Part shown: piece after piece, positions 45,601-53,365 of the stretch
Layout: the number at the start of each line of letters is the position of its first letter
How positions within the stretch are numbered: the first letter of the stretch is position 1
From: Nocardioides sp.
GTDB taxonomy: Bacteria; Actinomycetota; Actinomycetes; Propionibacteriales; Nocardioidaceae
Direction: 5' to 3'
NCBI GenBank assembly: GCA_025965125.1
Contig: JAOPXM010000066.1
Coordinates: forward strand, 1-62,541
DNA length: 62,541 nucleotides
Notes under the pieces: generated by a model
Databases searched by the model: none
The model's input: only the letters and a program-made list of their open reading frames with translations
Told to the model about the DNA's origin: nothing
Position numbers and translations under genes: made by a program

Positions 45601-46689
45601 GACGCCCTGGAGCGACACTTCCGATCGACGAAGGGTGTCGTGGTCCCGCGCGAGGCCTGGGACTGGACCAAGGTGCCGGAGCACCTGCGGCCGACGTACC
45701 GCGTCATCGACGACACCGGCCAGGAGCAGGCCCGCGGCAAGGACCTCGAGGCCCTCAAGCAGCCGCTGCTGCCCAAGTTCGCCCAGGCGATGGCCGAGGT
45801 GGCCACCGCCAGCGGGATCGCCCGCACCGGGGCGACGTCGTGGGTGTTCGGCACCATCGAGGCGTCGTTCACGCAGAAGCGGGCCGGCCATGAGGTCACG
45901 GCGTACCCCGCCCTCGTCGACGAGGGCACCACGGTCGGACTGGCGGTCTTCGGCTCGGAGTCGGAGCAACAGGCCAGGCACCGTCTCGGGGTTCGGCGGT
46001 TGCTGCTCATCGAGACGCCATCGCCGGTGAAGTCGGTGCTCGAGTCCCTGACCAACGTGGAGAAGCTCGCACTGGCGGGCTCGCCGTACCCCTCGGTCGC
46101 CGAGCTGCTCGAGGACTGCCGGGCCGCCGTGGTGCAGGCCCTGGTGGACGCGGGGCCACCGGCGCGCACGGAGGTCGCGTACGACGCGCTGCGGGCCGAG
46201 GTGGTTGCCGGGCAGGACGAGCAGCTGCGGCGCGTCGTCGGTGACGTGATCCGGGTGCTGGAGACCTGGCGCGCGGCAGACAAGGCGTTGAGCGGCCGTG
46301 CCGACATGACCATGCTGCCCGCACTGTCGGACCTGAAGGCGCAGCTCGAGCGGCTCGTCCACCCCGGGTTCGTGGGTGAGGCAGGGACCGCCCAGCTGCG
46401 CAGCTACCCCCGCTATCTCGCCGCCCTGACCCAGCGTCGCGAGCGTCTGGGCTCGGGTGGCGGCGCGGTCCAGCGGGACCGACAGCTCATGGACCAGATC
46501 TCCGACCTGCAGGAGGCCTACCTCCACCAGCTGGAGGCGCTGCCGGACGGTCGACCGCCCGGCGCGCACCTGCGGCAGGTGCGGTGGATGCTCGAGGAGT
46601 ACCGCGTCTCTCTGTGGGCCCAGCAGCTCGGCACGCCGTACCCCGTCAGCGACCAGCGCATCCGCAAGGCGCTCGGGTCACCGGCCTAA
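42685..46689 (+). CDS. hrpA: ATP-dependent RNA helicase HrpA
   Basis: A 1334-residue DEAH helicase. Motifs: I GETGSGKT (37-44), Ia TQPRRIAARS, II DEAH, III SATID, IV FLPGEREI, V ATNVAETSLTVPGIRYVVDS, VI QASARQRSGRCGR. C-terminal HA2/OB and DUF3418 regions follow. Usual length is about 1300. Residues 432-499 (43978-44181) are a low-complexity Pro/Arg/Gly insertion placed before the conserved LTQVGKRLARLPIDPRLGRM. The frame stays open through it. Likely ATP-dependent RNA remodeling. Confidence 0.95.
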   Translation: MPAPQLAISYPPELPVTQRREDIAAAIRDNQVVIVAGETGSGKTTQLPKICLELGRGQQGLIGHTQPRRIAARSVAERIASELKTELGDLVGYQVRFTDRTSKASRVKLMTDGILLAELQRDRQLRKYDTIIIDEAHERSLNIDFLLGYLRQLLPKRPDLKLIITSATIDPQRFAEHFSDRHGKPAPIIEVSGRTWPVEVRYRPLLELNEEDEEGEAVVRDQTEAIVDAVKELSAEGPGDILVFLPGEREIRDTADALGDLAASTRGGGLEIVPLFSRLSAAEQHRVFQAHTGRRVVLATNVAETSLTVPGIRYVVDSGVARVSRYSVRTKVQRLPIEPISQASARQRSGRCGRVEAGIAVRLYSEEDFEARPEFTDPEILRTNLASVILQMTSLGLGEVGRFPFVEPPDKRNVAAGVQLLTELGAIAQVDPASHTEADSRREHGFPPLRGEGPPRPTAPSAPSSLQGGQAQPRPSEPLGPGPGDRRGRRRGGAPAGPRLTQVGKRLARLPIDPRLGRMVLEAERLGCVREVLVIAAALSLQDPRERPAELRAQADQLHARFKAEGSDFLTWLNLWRYIKEQQKELSSSAFRRMCRREFLNYLRVREWQDFESQLRQVCKEMRIEVGQPADTPDADGIHQALLSGLLSHIGLLEEREKSSAKGGRPAMREYVGARGARFAIFPGSGLHRKNPQFLMAGELVETSRLWARQNAAIKPEWAEHLGKDLVKRTYSEPHCSKKRAAVMANEKVTLYGVPLVADRLISYGKVDVPLSRELFIRHALVYGEWSQLTSGRGHKFFEENRRLLEEAEELEHRARRRGIVVDEHTLFDFYDARVGAEVVSGAHFDQWWKRARQTQPDLLTFDPAMLTHDTAEQVREADYPQQWDAEGLTFPISYHFEPGARDDGLTIDVPVATLNRVAADDFSWNVPGLREELVTELIRSLPKNLRVNFVPAPNTSREFLATVPPGDEPLLDALERHFRSTKGVVVPREAWDWTKVPEHLRPTYRVIDDTGQEQARGKDLEALKQPLLPKFAQAMAEVATASGIARTGATSWVFGTIEASFTQKRAGHEVTAYPALVDEGTTVGLAVFGSESEQQARHRLGVRRLLLIETPSPVKSVLESLTNVEKLALAGSPYPSVAELLEDCRAAVVQALVDAGPPARTEVAYDALRAEVVAGQDEQLRRVVGDVIRVLETWRAADKALSGRADMTMLPALSDLKAQLERLVHPGFVGEAGTAQLRSYPRYLAALTQRRERLGSGGGAVQRDRQLMDQISDLQEAYLHQLEALPDGRPPGAHLRQVRWMLEEYRVSLWAQQLGTPYPVSDQRIRKALGSPA
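43978..44181 (+). repeat. Low-complexity in-frame insertion within hrpA
   Basis: About 204 bases rich in short palindromes (for example GCCCCTGCGGGGC, GGGCCCGGG). Translated it gives a disordered Pro/Arg/Gly-rich stretch (about 68 residues) with codon third positions unlike the rest of the gene. It sits precisely between two conserved helicase blocks. Looks like an insertion of an intergenic-type repetitive element kept in frame. Confidence 0.6.
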
Positions 46690-46698
46690 GGTGAACGG

Positions 46699-47295
46699 GT
46701 GAGCGACCGCCCGCACCACCGCCCGATGACTCGGAGCTCCGGGTTCTTCGCCGAGATGATCGGCGGGGACGACCCGGCGCTGGTGAGTGAGGCGGCCGAC
46801 CGGGCGGCGCACCTGCTGGTGCGCGGGGCGCGCGAGAGCGGTGACGCGGAGGTCGCCGAACGGCTGCTGCACCTCGCCGACACCGAGGGCATCGAGGCCA
46901 TTGCTGAGGTCTGGTCGGGCTCGCCCGCCGACTCGCTGGCCGGGTGCCTGTGGCGCCTCTACCTGTTGCGGTCCTGGGTGTACGCCGACCCGGTCACCGT
47001 CTCCCGCGAGTACGACGCGGGACGCGCCCGGGCCCAGGTCGCCCAGGTCGTGGCCGGGGTCGCGGACCCTCCCGGACCCGAGGAGCTGAAGGCGATGATC
47101 GACGAGGTGCTGCGCGGCATCGCGAGCAGCGAGTTGGCCGACGTGCTGTTCCGGGCGGCGGCGTTCGCCCGGGTCGTCGCCACCGGTCGGGCGGGTCTGT
47201 CGGAGCCCACCGACGCCGAGGTACAGCGGATGCTGGTGCTCGCCGAGCAGCTCGAGGCCGCGGGACACGCGGAACTCCAGCACCGGCTTGGCTGA
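46699..47295 (+). CDS. Conserved helical protein downstream of hrpA
   Basis: A 198-residue soluble, mainly helical protein beginning at GTG 46699, 9 bases after hrpA, so in the same transcript. Pattern GGDDPALVSEAADRAAHLLV and LWRLYLLRSWVYADPVTVSR. I do not recognise the family. The next gene is PemK-like but on its own. Confidence 0.6.
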   Translation: MSDRPHHRPMTRSSGFFAEMIGGDDPALVSEAADRAAHLLVRGARESGDAEVAERLLHLADTEGIEAIAEVWSGSPADSLAGCLWRLYLLRSWVYADPVTVSREYDAGRARAQVAQVVAGVADPPGPEELKAMIDEVLRGIASSELADVLFRAAAFARVVATGRAGLSEPTDAEVQRMLVLAEQLEAAGHAELQHRLG

Positions 47296-47323
47296 GCCAG
47301 TACCGTTGTGAGCCGAGCACGCC

Positions 47324-47385
47324 GGACCGCGGCAGCCCCGGGTCCCGAAATTAGCCGCTACGAGCGGCCACGCGCCGTGAGGCGC
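47324..47385 (+). other. Intergenic hairpin cluster
   Basis: Gap between 47295 and 47427. Three hairpins follow one another: GGACC...GGTCC (47324-47345), GCCGCT-ACG-AGCGGC (47354-47368), and GCGCC-GTGA-GGCGC with a GNRA tetraloop (47372-47385). Could be a leader or terminator for the PemK gene. No tRNA-like fold identified. Confidence 0.4.
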
Positions 47386-47426
47386 TCCCGGTCCGGTGTG
47401 CTCGACATCTTCCTGGGCGGCTCGTC

Positions 47427-47882
47427 GTGAGCGGCCCGGGCCGCCTCGTCTCGCGGTTGCTTCGCAGGGCCCGGCCCACACCTCGTGCGGCGCCCAGCTC
47501 GGTCATCTCCTACGCGCCGAAGGTCGACGGTCGACCCGACCCCGGAGAGGTCGTGTGGGGATGGGTGCCCTACGAGGAGGACGCCAGCCGCGGCAAGGAC
47601 CGGCCGGTGCTGCTCATCGGTCGGCGGGGTCCGCAGTGGCTGGGGCTGATGCTCACCAGCAAGGACCACGACCGCGACGCCGCCGACGAGGCGCGCTGGG
47701 GCCGGCACTGGATGGATGTCGGTGTCGGGGACTGGGACCACGAGCGGCGGCCCAGCGAGGTGCGCCTGGACCGGCTGATCGTGCTCGAAGAGGCGGCCAT
47801 CCGCCGCGAGGGCGCGGCGCTGGACCGGGCGATGTTCGACGCGGTGCTGGCGGCCGCCCGTGAGCGGCACCGCATCGACTGA
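47427..47882 (+). CDS. PemK/MazF-like family protein (no antitoxin seen)
   Basis: A 151-residue protein starting GTG 47427. The PemK-like core GEVVWGWVPYEEDASRGKDR and PVLLIGRRGPQWLGLMLTS are visible with an N-terminal extension of about 40 basic residues. MazF/PemK toxins are ribonucleases paired with an antitoxin; no antitoxin-sized gene sits upstream, so it is a solitary family member. Substrate and toxicity unknown. Confidence 0.75.
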   Translation: MSGPGRLVSRLLRRARPTPRAAPSSVISYAPKVDGRPDPGEVVWGWVPYEEDASRGKDRPVLLIGRRGPQWLGLMLTSKDHDRDAADEARWGRHWMDVGVGDWDHERRPSEVRLDRLIVLEEAAIRREGAALDRAMFDAVLAAARERHRID

Positions 47883-47900
47883 TCGGTTCGTCCGGCCCGT

Positions 47901-48689
47901 CTAGCCGAACGTCCGGGCGATCCGGCGGACCGCCGCCCGCGCCGGGTCCCGACGCTGCGGCCACTCCGCCGGCGGCGAGGAGATGTCGACGATCGAGAGG
48001 TAGGACCCCTTCCGGACGATGCCGAAGCCGGCGCTGACCCCCTGCGCCTCCGGCCTGGGGCCGTACGCCGCGGCGTAGCTCGCCCCGACGCCGGCAGCGA
48101 CCGGGACGTCCTGCATCGGGCCGACGTCCTTGCGGGGGAAGTCGAGGCGCGTCTCGCAGTCCTCGCGCCACGCAGCCAGCACCTCGTGGGCGCGCCACGC
48201 GGACTTGGCATCGGCGAACCTGGCGACCACCTGGGTGGCCCGGGCGCCGCCGGCGTCGGCGGCGTACACGCGGCGGGTCGCGGTCAGGGCGCCGATCGAG
48301 ACGAGCGGCGTCTTCTGGCACGCGCCGACCGCGCGGTCACCCTCGGGGCCCTGGTCCTCGACGACCCAGGAGCCGTCACGGGTGGGTGTCGGCATCACGT
48401 CCACGGCGAGCAGGTGGGCCAGCGTCGCGGACCGGGCGGACCGACCAAGGACGGGCAGCACCATCGCCGACTTGCCCCTCGAGTCGCGGCCTGGGGGCCG
48501 CGTCGGGTGGCTCGACGGAGCCCGGCGCGGACGCGGGGGTCGGCTGGCAGTGGAGTCCGGGGACGGGGGAGTGCTCCGCTCGGCGCCGGCAGGCACGGAA
48601 GGCCGGGCGTCGGCCGCGTCGTCGTGACCTGCACCGCACCCGCTCACGAGCAGGGCGACCACGAGCGACGGGAGCAGGACACGGATCAC
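47901..48689 (-). CDS. Putative lipoprotein with PknH-like sensor features
   Basis: A 262-residue protein starting GTG 48689; lipobox LVSGC, Cys at about residue 18. A Pro/Ser/Arg-rich linker precedes a soluble domain with two Cys (GACQKTPL, EDCETRL), and the pattern SYAAAYG...GFGIVRKGSYLSIVDIS. Similar to extracellular sensor-type domains, but this is weak. Convergent with the PemK gene. Confidence 0.65.
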   Translation of the reverse strand: MIRVLLPSLVVALLVSGCGAGHDDAADARPSVPAGAERSTPPSPDSTASRPPRPRRAPSSHPTRPPGRDSRGKSAMVLPVLGRSARSATLAHLLAVDVMPTPTRDGSWVVEDQGPEGDRAVGACQKTPLVSIGALTATRRVYAADAGGARATQVVARFADAKSAWRAHEVLAAWREDCETRLDFPRKDVGPMQDVPVAAGVGASYAAAYGPRPEAQGVSAGFGIVRKGSYLSIVDISSPPAEWPQRRDPARAAVRRIARTFG

Positions 48690-48813
48690 CGACCGATCGT
48701 AGGGATGCACCCGCCGGGATCGCGGCACGACACGGCAGGGAGTGTCGGTACGACTCGGTAGGGTGGCTGCGGCCCGCGTTCCGGGCCGATCCCGACGAGC
48801 AGGTGAGGTGCGA

Positions 48814-50190
48814 GTGACGCCCGAACGCCCGGACCGAGGCCACCGAGTGCCGCGGCATCGACGTACGGCTTTCCTCGTGGCCCTGCTCCTGACGCTGTCC
48901 GTGGCGGGCGTCGCCTGCGACACCAACGGCAAGGACCCGAAGCCGCCGAAGCACTCGGCGAAGCCCGTCGACCTGACGTTCGGCGTGTGGGGCACCCAGA
49001 ACGAGATCGCGGCCTACCAAGGCATGGTCGACACCTACAACTCGCTGTCCGACGACAGCTTTGTCGCGATCCGCTCCTGGCCCGACCACGCCGGCCTCGT
49101 CGACGCGCTGGAGAAGGGCGGCAAGGTCCCCGACGTCTTCATGGTGTCGCGGGGCGACCTGGCATGGATGCGCGCAAAGGACGTCAACCAGCCCGTCGAC
49201 GAGCTCCTCGATGAGCGGGGAGTCGACTTCGGTGACGGTTACTCCCGCAACGCCCTGGAGGCGTTCGCGACCGAGAACCGGCTGCAGTGCATGCCCTACG
49301 GCATCTCGCCGATGGTGATCTTCTACAACACGGCGCTCATCGACTTCGCACGGATGCGCCAGCGCCTGCTGCCGGCCCCCGGCGACGACGAGCACCGCGG
49401 CTGGAACTTCGACCAGTTCACCGCGGCGGCCAAGTTCGCAACCCGGCCCCGCAAGGGCACGCGAGGGGTCTACATCGACCCCACCCTGCGTGGCCTCTCG
49501 CCGTTCATCTACTCGGGCGGCGGCGACCCCTTCAACGACGACGCCAGCCCGACGTCGCTGTCCTTCTCCAGTGACGGCTCCCGGTCGGCTCTGGACCGCA
49601 CGCTCCAGCTCCTCCGGGACCCCCACCTGACCCTCACCGACAAGCAGCTCGCCAGGGCCACACCGCTTCAGTGGTTCGAGCGCGGGCGACTCGGCATGAT
49701 CGAGGGCGAGCGGTCGTTGGTGCCCAAGCTGCGGACCATCCAGGGCCTGGAGTTCGACGTGATGCCGATGCCGGTGCTGGACACGTCCGCGACGGTCGGC
49801 GACATCACGGGCCTGTGCATCTCGCGGCACGCCGCCAGCACCGCCAAGGCCGCGGACTTCCTGGTCCACGCGACGTCCTCGGACTCCGTGCGCCGGGTCG
49901 CGCAGGCCGGCTACCTGGCCCCGGCCAACCTGCAGGTGGCCTTCTCGGACGACTTCCTGCAGCCGGGTCGGCTGCCTGCGCACCCCAACGTGTTCAACGC
50001 CGTGCGATCGATGCGGTTGCCGCCGCTGCTCGAGGACCTGCCCAAGCTCGAGGACGCGGTGTCGGCGAGCCTGCAGGAGCTGGTCTACGCCCCGGGCGTC
50101 CTGGACATCGACGCGCTGACCACCCAGATCGACGAGGAGTCGCGCGCCGTCCTCGACCCGGCGAGCGTGACCGAGAGCCCGAGCCCTTAG
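48814..50190 (+). CDS. Extracellular solute-binding lipoprotein (family 1)
   Basis: A 458-residue lipoprotein with signal peptide and lipobox VAGVAC (Cys about 33). Body matches ABC sugar-binding proteins: LTFGVWGTQNEIAAYQGMV, LEKGGKVPDVFMVSRGDLAWM, CMPYGISPMVIFYNTALID and GRLGMIEGERSLVPKL. Typical length. No permease or ATPase gene is adjacent; the next gene is convergent. GAGGTGCGA precedes GTG 48814. Confidence 0.88.
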   Translation: MTPERPDRGHRVPRHRRTAFLVALLLTLSVAGVACDTNGKDPKPPKHSAKPVDLTFGVWGTQNEIAAYQGMVDTYNSLSDDSFVAIRSWPDHAGLVDALEKGGKVPDVFMVSRGDLAWMRAKDVNQPVDELLDERGVDFGDGYSRNALEAFATENRLQCMPYGISPMVIFYNTALIDFARMRQRLLPAPGDDEHRGWNFDQFTAAAKFATRPRKGTRGVYIDPTLRGLSPFIYSGGGDPFNDDASPTSLSFSSDGSRSALDRTLQLLRDPHLTLTDKQLARATPLQWFERGRLGMIEGERSLVPKLRTIQGLEFDVMPMPVLDTSATVGDITGLCISRHAASTAKAADFLVHATSSDSVRRVAQAGYLAPANLQVAFSDDFLQPGRLPAHPNVFNAVRSMRLPPLLEDLPKLEDAVSASLQELVYAPGVLDIDALTTQIDEESRAVLDPASVTESPSP

Positions 50191-51554
50191 AGGTCGTCCC
50201 CGCCCAGGTCCTCGTCAGCCTCGTCGTCGATCGCGTCCTTCGGCACGACGACCGGCCCGGCGGCAGCCTCTGCGTCCGCGTCGAGGATGGCGCTCGCGAT
50301 CACCGGTGCGGTCAGCGCGATCTGCCAGCTGCGCGCGCCGTAGCCCGCCAGCATCTCGACGATGGCGTCGAGCAGGCCGCCCGGTTCGCGCACCCGCGGC
50401 GGAGTCCAGAGCGTGCGGCGCAGGTAGTCGGGCGTCAGGATGTTCTCGACCGGCAGGTTGTGCTCCTCGGCGAGCACCGCCATCGCCTCGCGCGCCAGCA
50501 CCAGGCGCCGCGCGGCCACCGGGTCCTTCTCGGCCCAGGCCCGCGGCAGCGGTGGGCCGTCACCGCGTGGCGTGCGCGTCGGCAGGTCGCGCTCCTCCAT
50601 CTCCGAGACCTCGCGCAGGGCGTCGACCCAGCGGGTGGCGTAGCGCTCGGCGCCCCGGCCGTGGAAACCCTTGGTGGACAGCAGCGCCGCCCGGTCCGTC
50701 GGCATCGCCTGGGCCGCCGCCACGATCGCCGCGTCGGGAATGATCCGACCGGGCGTGACGTCGCGCTGCTCGGCGATCGCGTCGCGCGTCTCCCACAACG
50801 CACGCACCGCGCCCAGCCCCCGACGCCCACGGACCCGGTGCATGCCCGACGTACGACGCCAGGCGTCCACGCGCTCGGTCGGCACGAAGCTCTTGAGGGC
50901 TTCGAACTCCTGACGGGCCCAGTCGTCCTTGCCCGCGGCGACGAGCTCGTCGGCGAGCAGGTCGCGCAGCTCGCCGAGCACCTCGACGTCGAGGGCGGCG
51001 TACTCCAGCCATGGTGCGGGCAGTGGCCGGGTCGACCAGTCGACAGCGGAATGCTCCTTCTTCATCCGCCACCCGAGCTTGGTCTCGACGAGGGTTGCGA
51101 GCCCGACGCGTGGGTAGCCGAGCAGGCGCCCCGCGAGCTCGGTGTCGAACAACCCAGTCGGCACCAGTCCGATCTCGTTGAGGCAAGGGAGGTCCTGGGT
51201 CGCCGCGTGCAGGATCCACTCGGTCCCCTCGAGCACGGCCTGGAGCGGAGCGAGGGACTCGAACGCGATCGGGTCGATCAGCGAGGTGGTCGTGCCCTCG
51301 CGTCGGAGCTGGATCAGGTAGGCCCGGCTGGAGTAGCGGTAGCCCGACGCACGCTCGGCATCGATCGCGACCGGGCCGGTTCCGGCAGCCAGGCCCGCGC
51401 ACACCTCGAGCAGCGCTGCCTCGGTGTCGGTGAGTGCCGGGAGCCCGTCGCGGAGCGTCAGGAGCGGGGCCGGTGGCGCCTCGGGCTCGGCGGCTTCGGG
51501 CTCGGCTGTCTCGGGCTCCTCGGCGGGTTCGGTCTCGGGCGGCTCGGAGGACAT
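50187..51554 (-). CDS. Ribonuclease D
   Basis: A 455-residue 3'-5' exonuclease with HRDC domain. An acidic N-terminus (about 1-30) with repeated PEAAEPEA precedes the DEDD core: IDAERASGYRYSSRAYLIQL (D65, E67), HAATQDLPCL and YAALDVEVLGEL. HRDC follows (about 240-320), C-terminal region extra. Its stop overlaps that of the convergent solute-binding gene. Its ATG overlaps the DUF3000 stop by one base (TGATG). Confidence 0.9.
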   Translation of the reverse strand: MSSEPPETEPAEEPETAEPEAAEPEAPPAPLLTLRDGLPALTDTEAALLEVCAGLAAGTGPVAIDAERASGYRYSSRAYLIQLRREGTTTSLIDPIAFESLAPLQAVLEGTEWILHAATQDLPCLNEIGLVPTGLFDTELAGRLLGYPRVGLATLVETKLGWRMKKEHSAVDWSTRPLPAPWLEYAALDVEVLGELRDLLADELVAAGKDDWARQEFEALKSFVPTERVDAWRRTSGMHRVRGRRGLGAVRALWETRDAIAEQRDVTPGRIIPDAAIVAAAQAMPTDRAALLSTKGFHGRGAERYATRWVDALREVSEMEERDLPTRTPRGDGPPLPRAWAEKDPVAARRLVLAREAMAVLAEEHNLPVENILTPDYLRRTLWTPPRVREPGGLLDAIVEMLAGYGARSWQIALTAPVIASAILDADAEAAAGPVVVPKDAIDDEADEDLGGDDL

Positions 51555-52192
51555 CAGCGCGCGGAGCCTCGCTGACCGCGACGGCTCGGCATGACGGTGA
51601 CGCCGTCCGGCACGGGCGGGAGCCCGACCGCGGTGCAGAGCATCTCGGCCCAGGCCTCGACGTGGGGGCCGACGTCCAGGGGGGCTCCGGGCGGCGCGTC
51701 CGGAGAAGGCAGCGGCGTCCAGGAGGCCCGGATCTCCAGCTGGGCCGTGCCGCCCTCGTCGGCCATCCCGCCGAAGCTGTCGGTGGCGACCCGGGTCACG
51801 GTGCCGGAGGACGCGGCGTAGGTCGCGCCGTGGGCGTCCAACGCCTCGGTCAGCCAGGACCAGCCGACGTCGGCCAGCATCGGGTCGGTGATCAGGTCGA
51901 GCTCGATGTCCGCCCGGGCGTAGGCCACGCACCGGAACGTGCCGTCCCAGGCGTCGTTGCCGGCGGGGTCGTGCAGCAGGATGATCCGGCCGGTCCCCAC
52001 GTCGGTCTCGTCGATGGTCACGTCGGCCGAGAGCGCTGCGGCGTACGGCGCGATCCGCTGGGGCGCGGGCATCTCCTCGCAGAAGATCTCGGGGCGCAGT
52101 CGGGCAGCGCGCATGCTGTCCACGGCCTCCTGGAACTCCGGAGGCACCGCGCCCGCACCCGTCCCCGGGTGCGTCTCCTGTCGGACGACCAT
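51554..52192 (-). CDS. DUF3000 domain protein
   Basis: A 212-residue DUF3000 protein, with PPEFQEAVDSMRAARLRPEI, RIAPYAAALSADV and GRIILLHDPAGNDAWDGTFR. DUF3000 next to RNase D and hemE is the conserved actinobacterial order (as around Rv2678c-Rv2681). Function unknown. Coupled to RNase D by overlap; divergent from hemE. Confidence 0.88.
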   Translation of the reverse strand: MVVRQETHPGTGAGAVPPEFQEAVDSMRAARLRPEIFCEEMPAPQRIAPYAAALSADVTIDETDVGTGRIILLHDPAGNDAWDGTFRCVAYARADIELDLITDPMLADVGWSWLTEALDAHGATYAASSGTVTRVATDSFGGMADEGGTAQLEIRASWTPLPSPDAPPGAPLDVGPHVEAWAEMLCTAVGLPPVPDGVTVMPSRRGQRGSAR

Positions 52193-52263
52193 GGGTTCAC
52201 AGTAGGTCTGGGTGTCTCCAACCGATGTGCGAACACGCCGGGTGACCTGCGAGGCTTGTGACC

Positions 52264-53307
52264 GTGACCACCAGCCCCGACCCGCGCGACGGCGCCTTCC
52301 TCAAGGCCGCCCACGGCGAGCCCGTGCCGCACACGCCGGTGTGGTTCATGCGCCAGGCGGGCCGGTCGCTGCCGGAGTACCTCAAGGTCCGCGAGGGCGT
52401 GGGCATGCTCGAGTCGTGCATGAACCCCGACCTCGTCGTCGAGATCACGCTGCAGCCGGTGCGCCGGTACGGCGTCGACGCCGCGATCTTCTTCTCCGAC
52501 ATCGTGCTGCCCCTGAAGGCCGTGGGAGTCGAGCTCGACATCGTCTCGGGAGTCGGCCCCGTCGTCGCCCGGCCGGTGCGGACCCTCGCGGACGTGGACG
52601 CGATCCCCGACCTCACCCCCGAGCACGTCCCGTTCATCACCGCGGCTGTCCGTGGTCTCGTCACGGAGCTGGGCGCGACACCGCTGATCGGGTTCGCGGG
52701 CGCGCCGTTCACCGTGGCGTCGTACCTCGTCGAGGGCGGGCCGTCCAAGGAGCACGCTAAGACCAAGGCGATGATGTTCGGCGCGCCGGACGTCTGGGAT
52801 GCGCTGATGCGCAAGATCGCCGGCATCTCCGCGGCGTACCTCGAGGTGCAGGTCGAGGCCGGCGCTTCGGCCGTCCAGCTGTTCGACTCCTGGGCCGGCG
52901 CCCTGACGCCGCAGGACTACGAGGCCTTCGTGATGCCGCACTCGGCCCGGGTCCTCGAGCGGGCGGGCGCACTCGGCGTACCCCGCATCCACTTCGGCGT
53001 CGGGACCGCCAACCTGCTGGGCCTGATGGGCGAGGCGGGGGCCGACGTGGTCGGGGTCGACTGGCGTACGCCGCTGGCTTCCGCGATCCCGCTCGTGGGC
53101 GACCGGGTCGTCCAGGGCAACCTCGACCCGACCCTCGTCTTCGCGCCCACCGACCTGATGACGTCCCGGGCGGCCGAGATCATCGAGGCCGGTCGCGCGG
53201 CCAGGGGCCACATCTTCAACCTCGGTCACGGCGTCATCCCCGCCACCGACCCCGACCAGCTGAAACGGCTGACCGAGTTCGTCCAGGGCTACCCAATTTC
53301 TGGATAG
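52264..53307 (+). CDS. hemE: Uroporphyrinogen decarboxylase
   Basis: A 347-residue enzyme. Active-site FMRQAGRSLPEYL, GFAGAPFTVASYLVEGG and HFGVGTANLLGLM are visible. It decarboxylates uroporphyrinogen III to coproporphyrinogen III. GTG 52264 preferred to GTG 52258 because GAGG is 9 rather than 3 bases away. Followed by a long hairpin; the next heme genes are 7.7 kb downstream. Confidence 0.96.
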   Translation: MTTSPDPRDGAFLKAAHGEPVPHTPVWFMRQAGRSLPEYLKVREGVGMLESCMNPDLVVEITLQPVRRYGVDAAIFFSDIVLPLKAVGVELDIVSGVGPVVARPVRTLADVDAIPDLTPEHVPFITAAVRGLVTELGATPLIGFAGAPFTVASYLVEGGPSKEHAKTKAMMFGAPDVWDALMRKIAGISAAYLEVQVEAGASAVQLFDSWAGALTPQDYEAFVMPHSARVLERAGALGVPRIHFGVGTANLLGLMGEAGADVVGVDWRTPLASAIPLVGDRVVQGNLDPTLVFAPTDLMTSRAAEIIEAGRAARGHIFNLGHGVIPATDPDQLKRLTEFVQGYPISG

Positions 53308-53365
53308 TCCGTGACGGAACTGTCGTCGAATCGGGCAAATCACGACAGTTCCGTCACGGACTATC
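53303..53365. terminator. Bidirectional hairpin containing both stop codons
   Basis: A 24-base perfect inverted repeat (arms 53303-53326 and 53342-53365) with a 15-base loop. The hemE TAG (53305-53307) lies in the left arm and the TAG of the NYN gene on the other strand (53361-53363) in the right arm, at mirror positions. Fits a bidirectional terminator between convergent genes. Confidence 0.85.

Noticed and set aside
47296-47426. tRNA gene in the gap
   Set aside because: Several hairpins occur but no cloverleaf, anticodon stem or T-loop consensus.
46699-47882. Toxin-antitoxin pair made of the 46699 gene and PemK
   Set aside because: The upstream protein is too large (198 aa), lacks any antitoxin-like DNA-binding domain and is 131 bases away.
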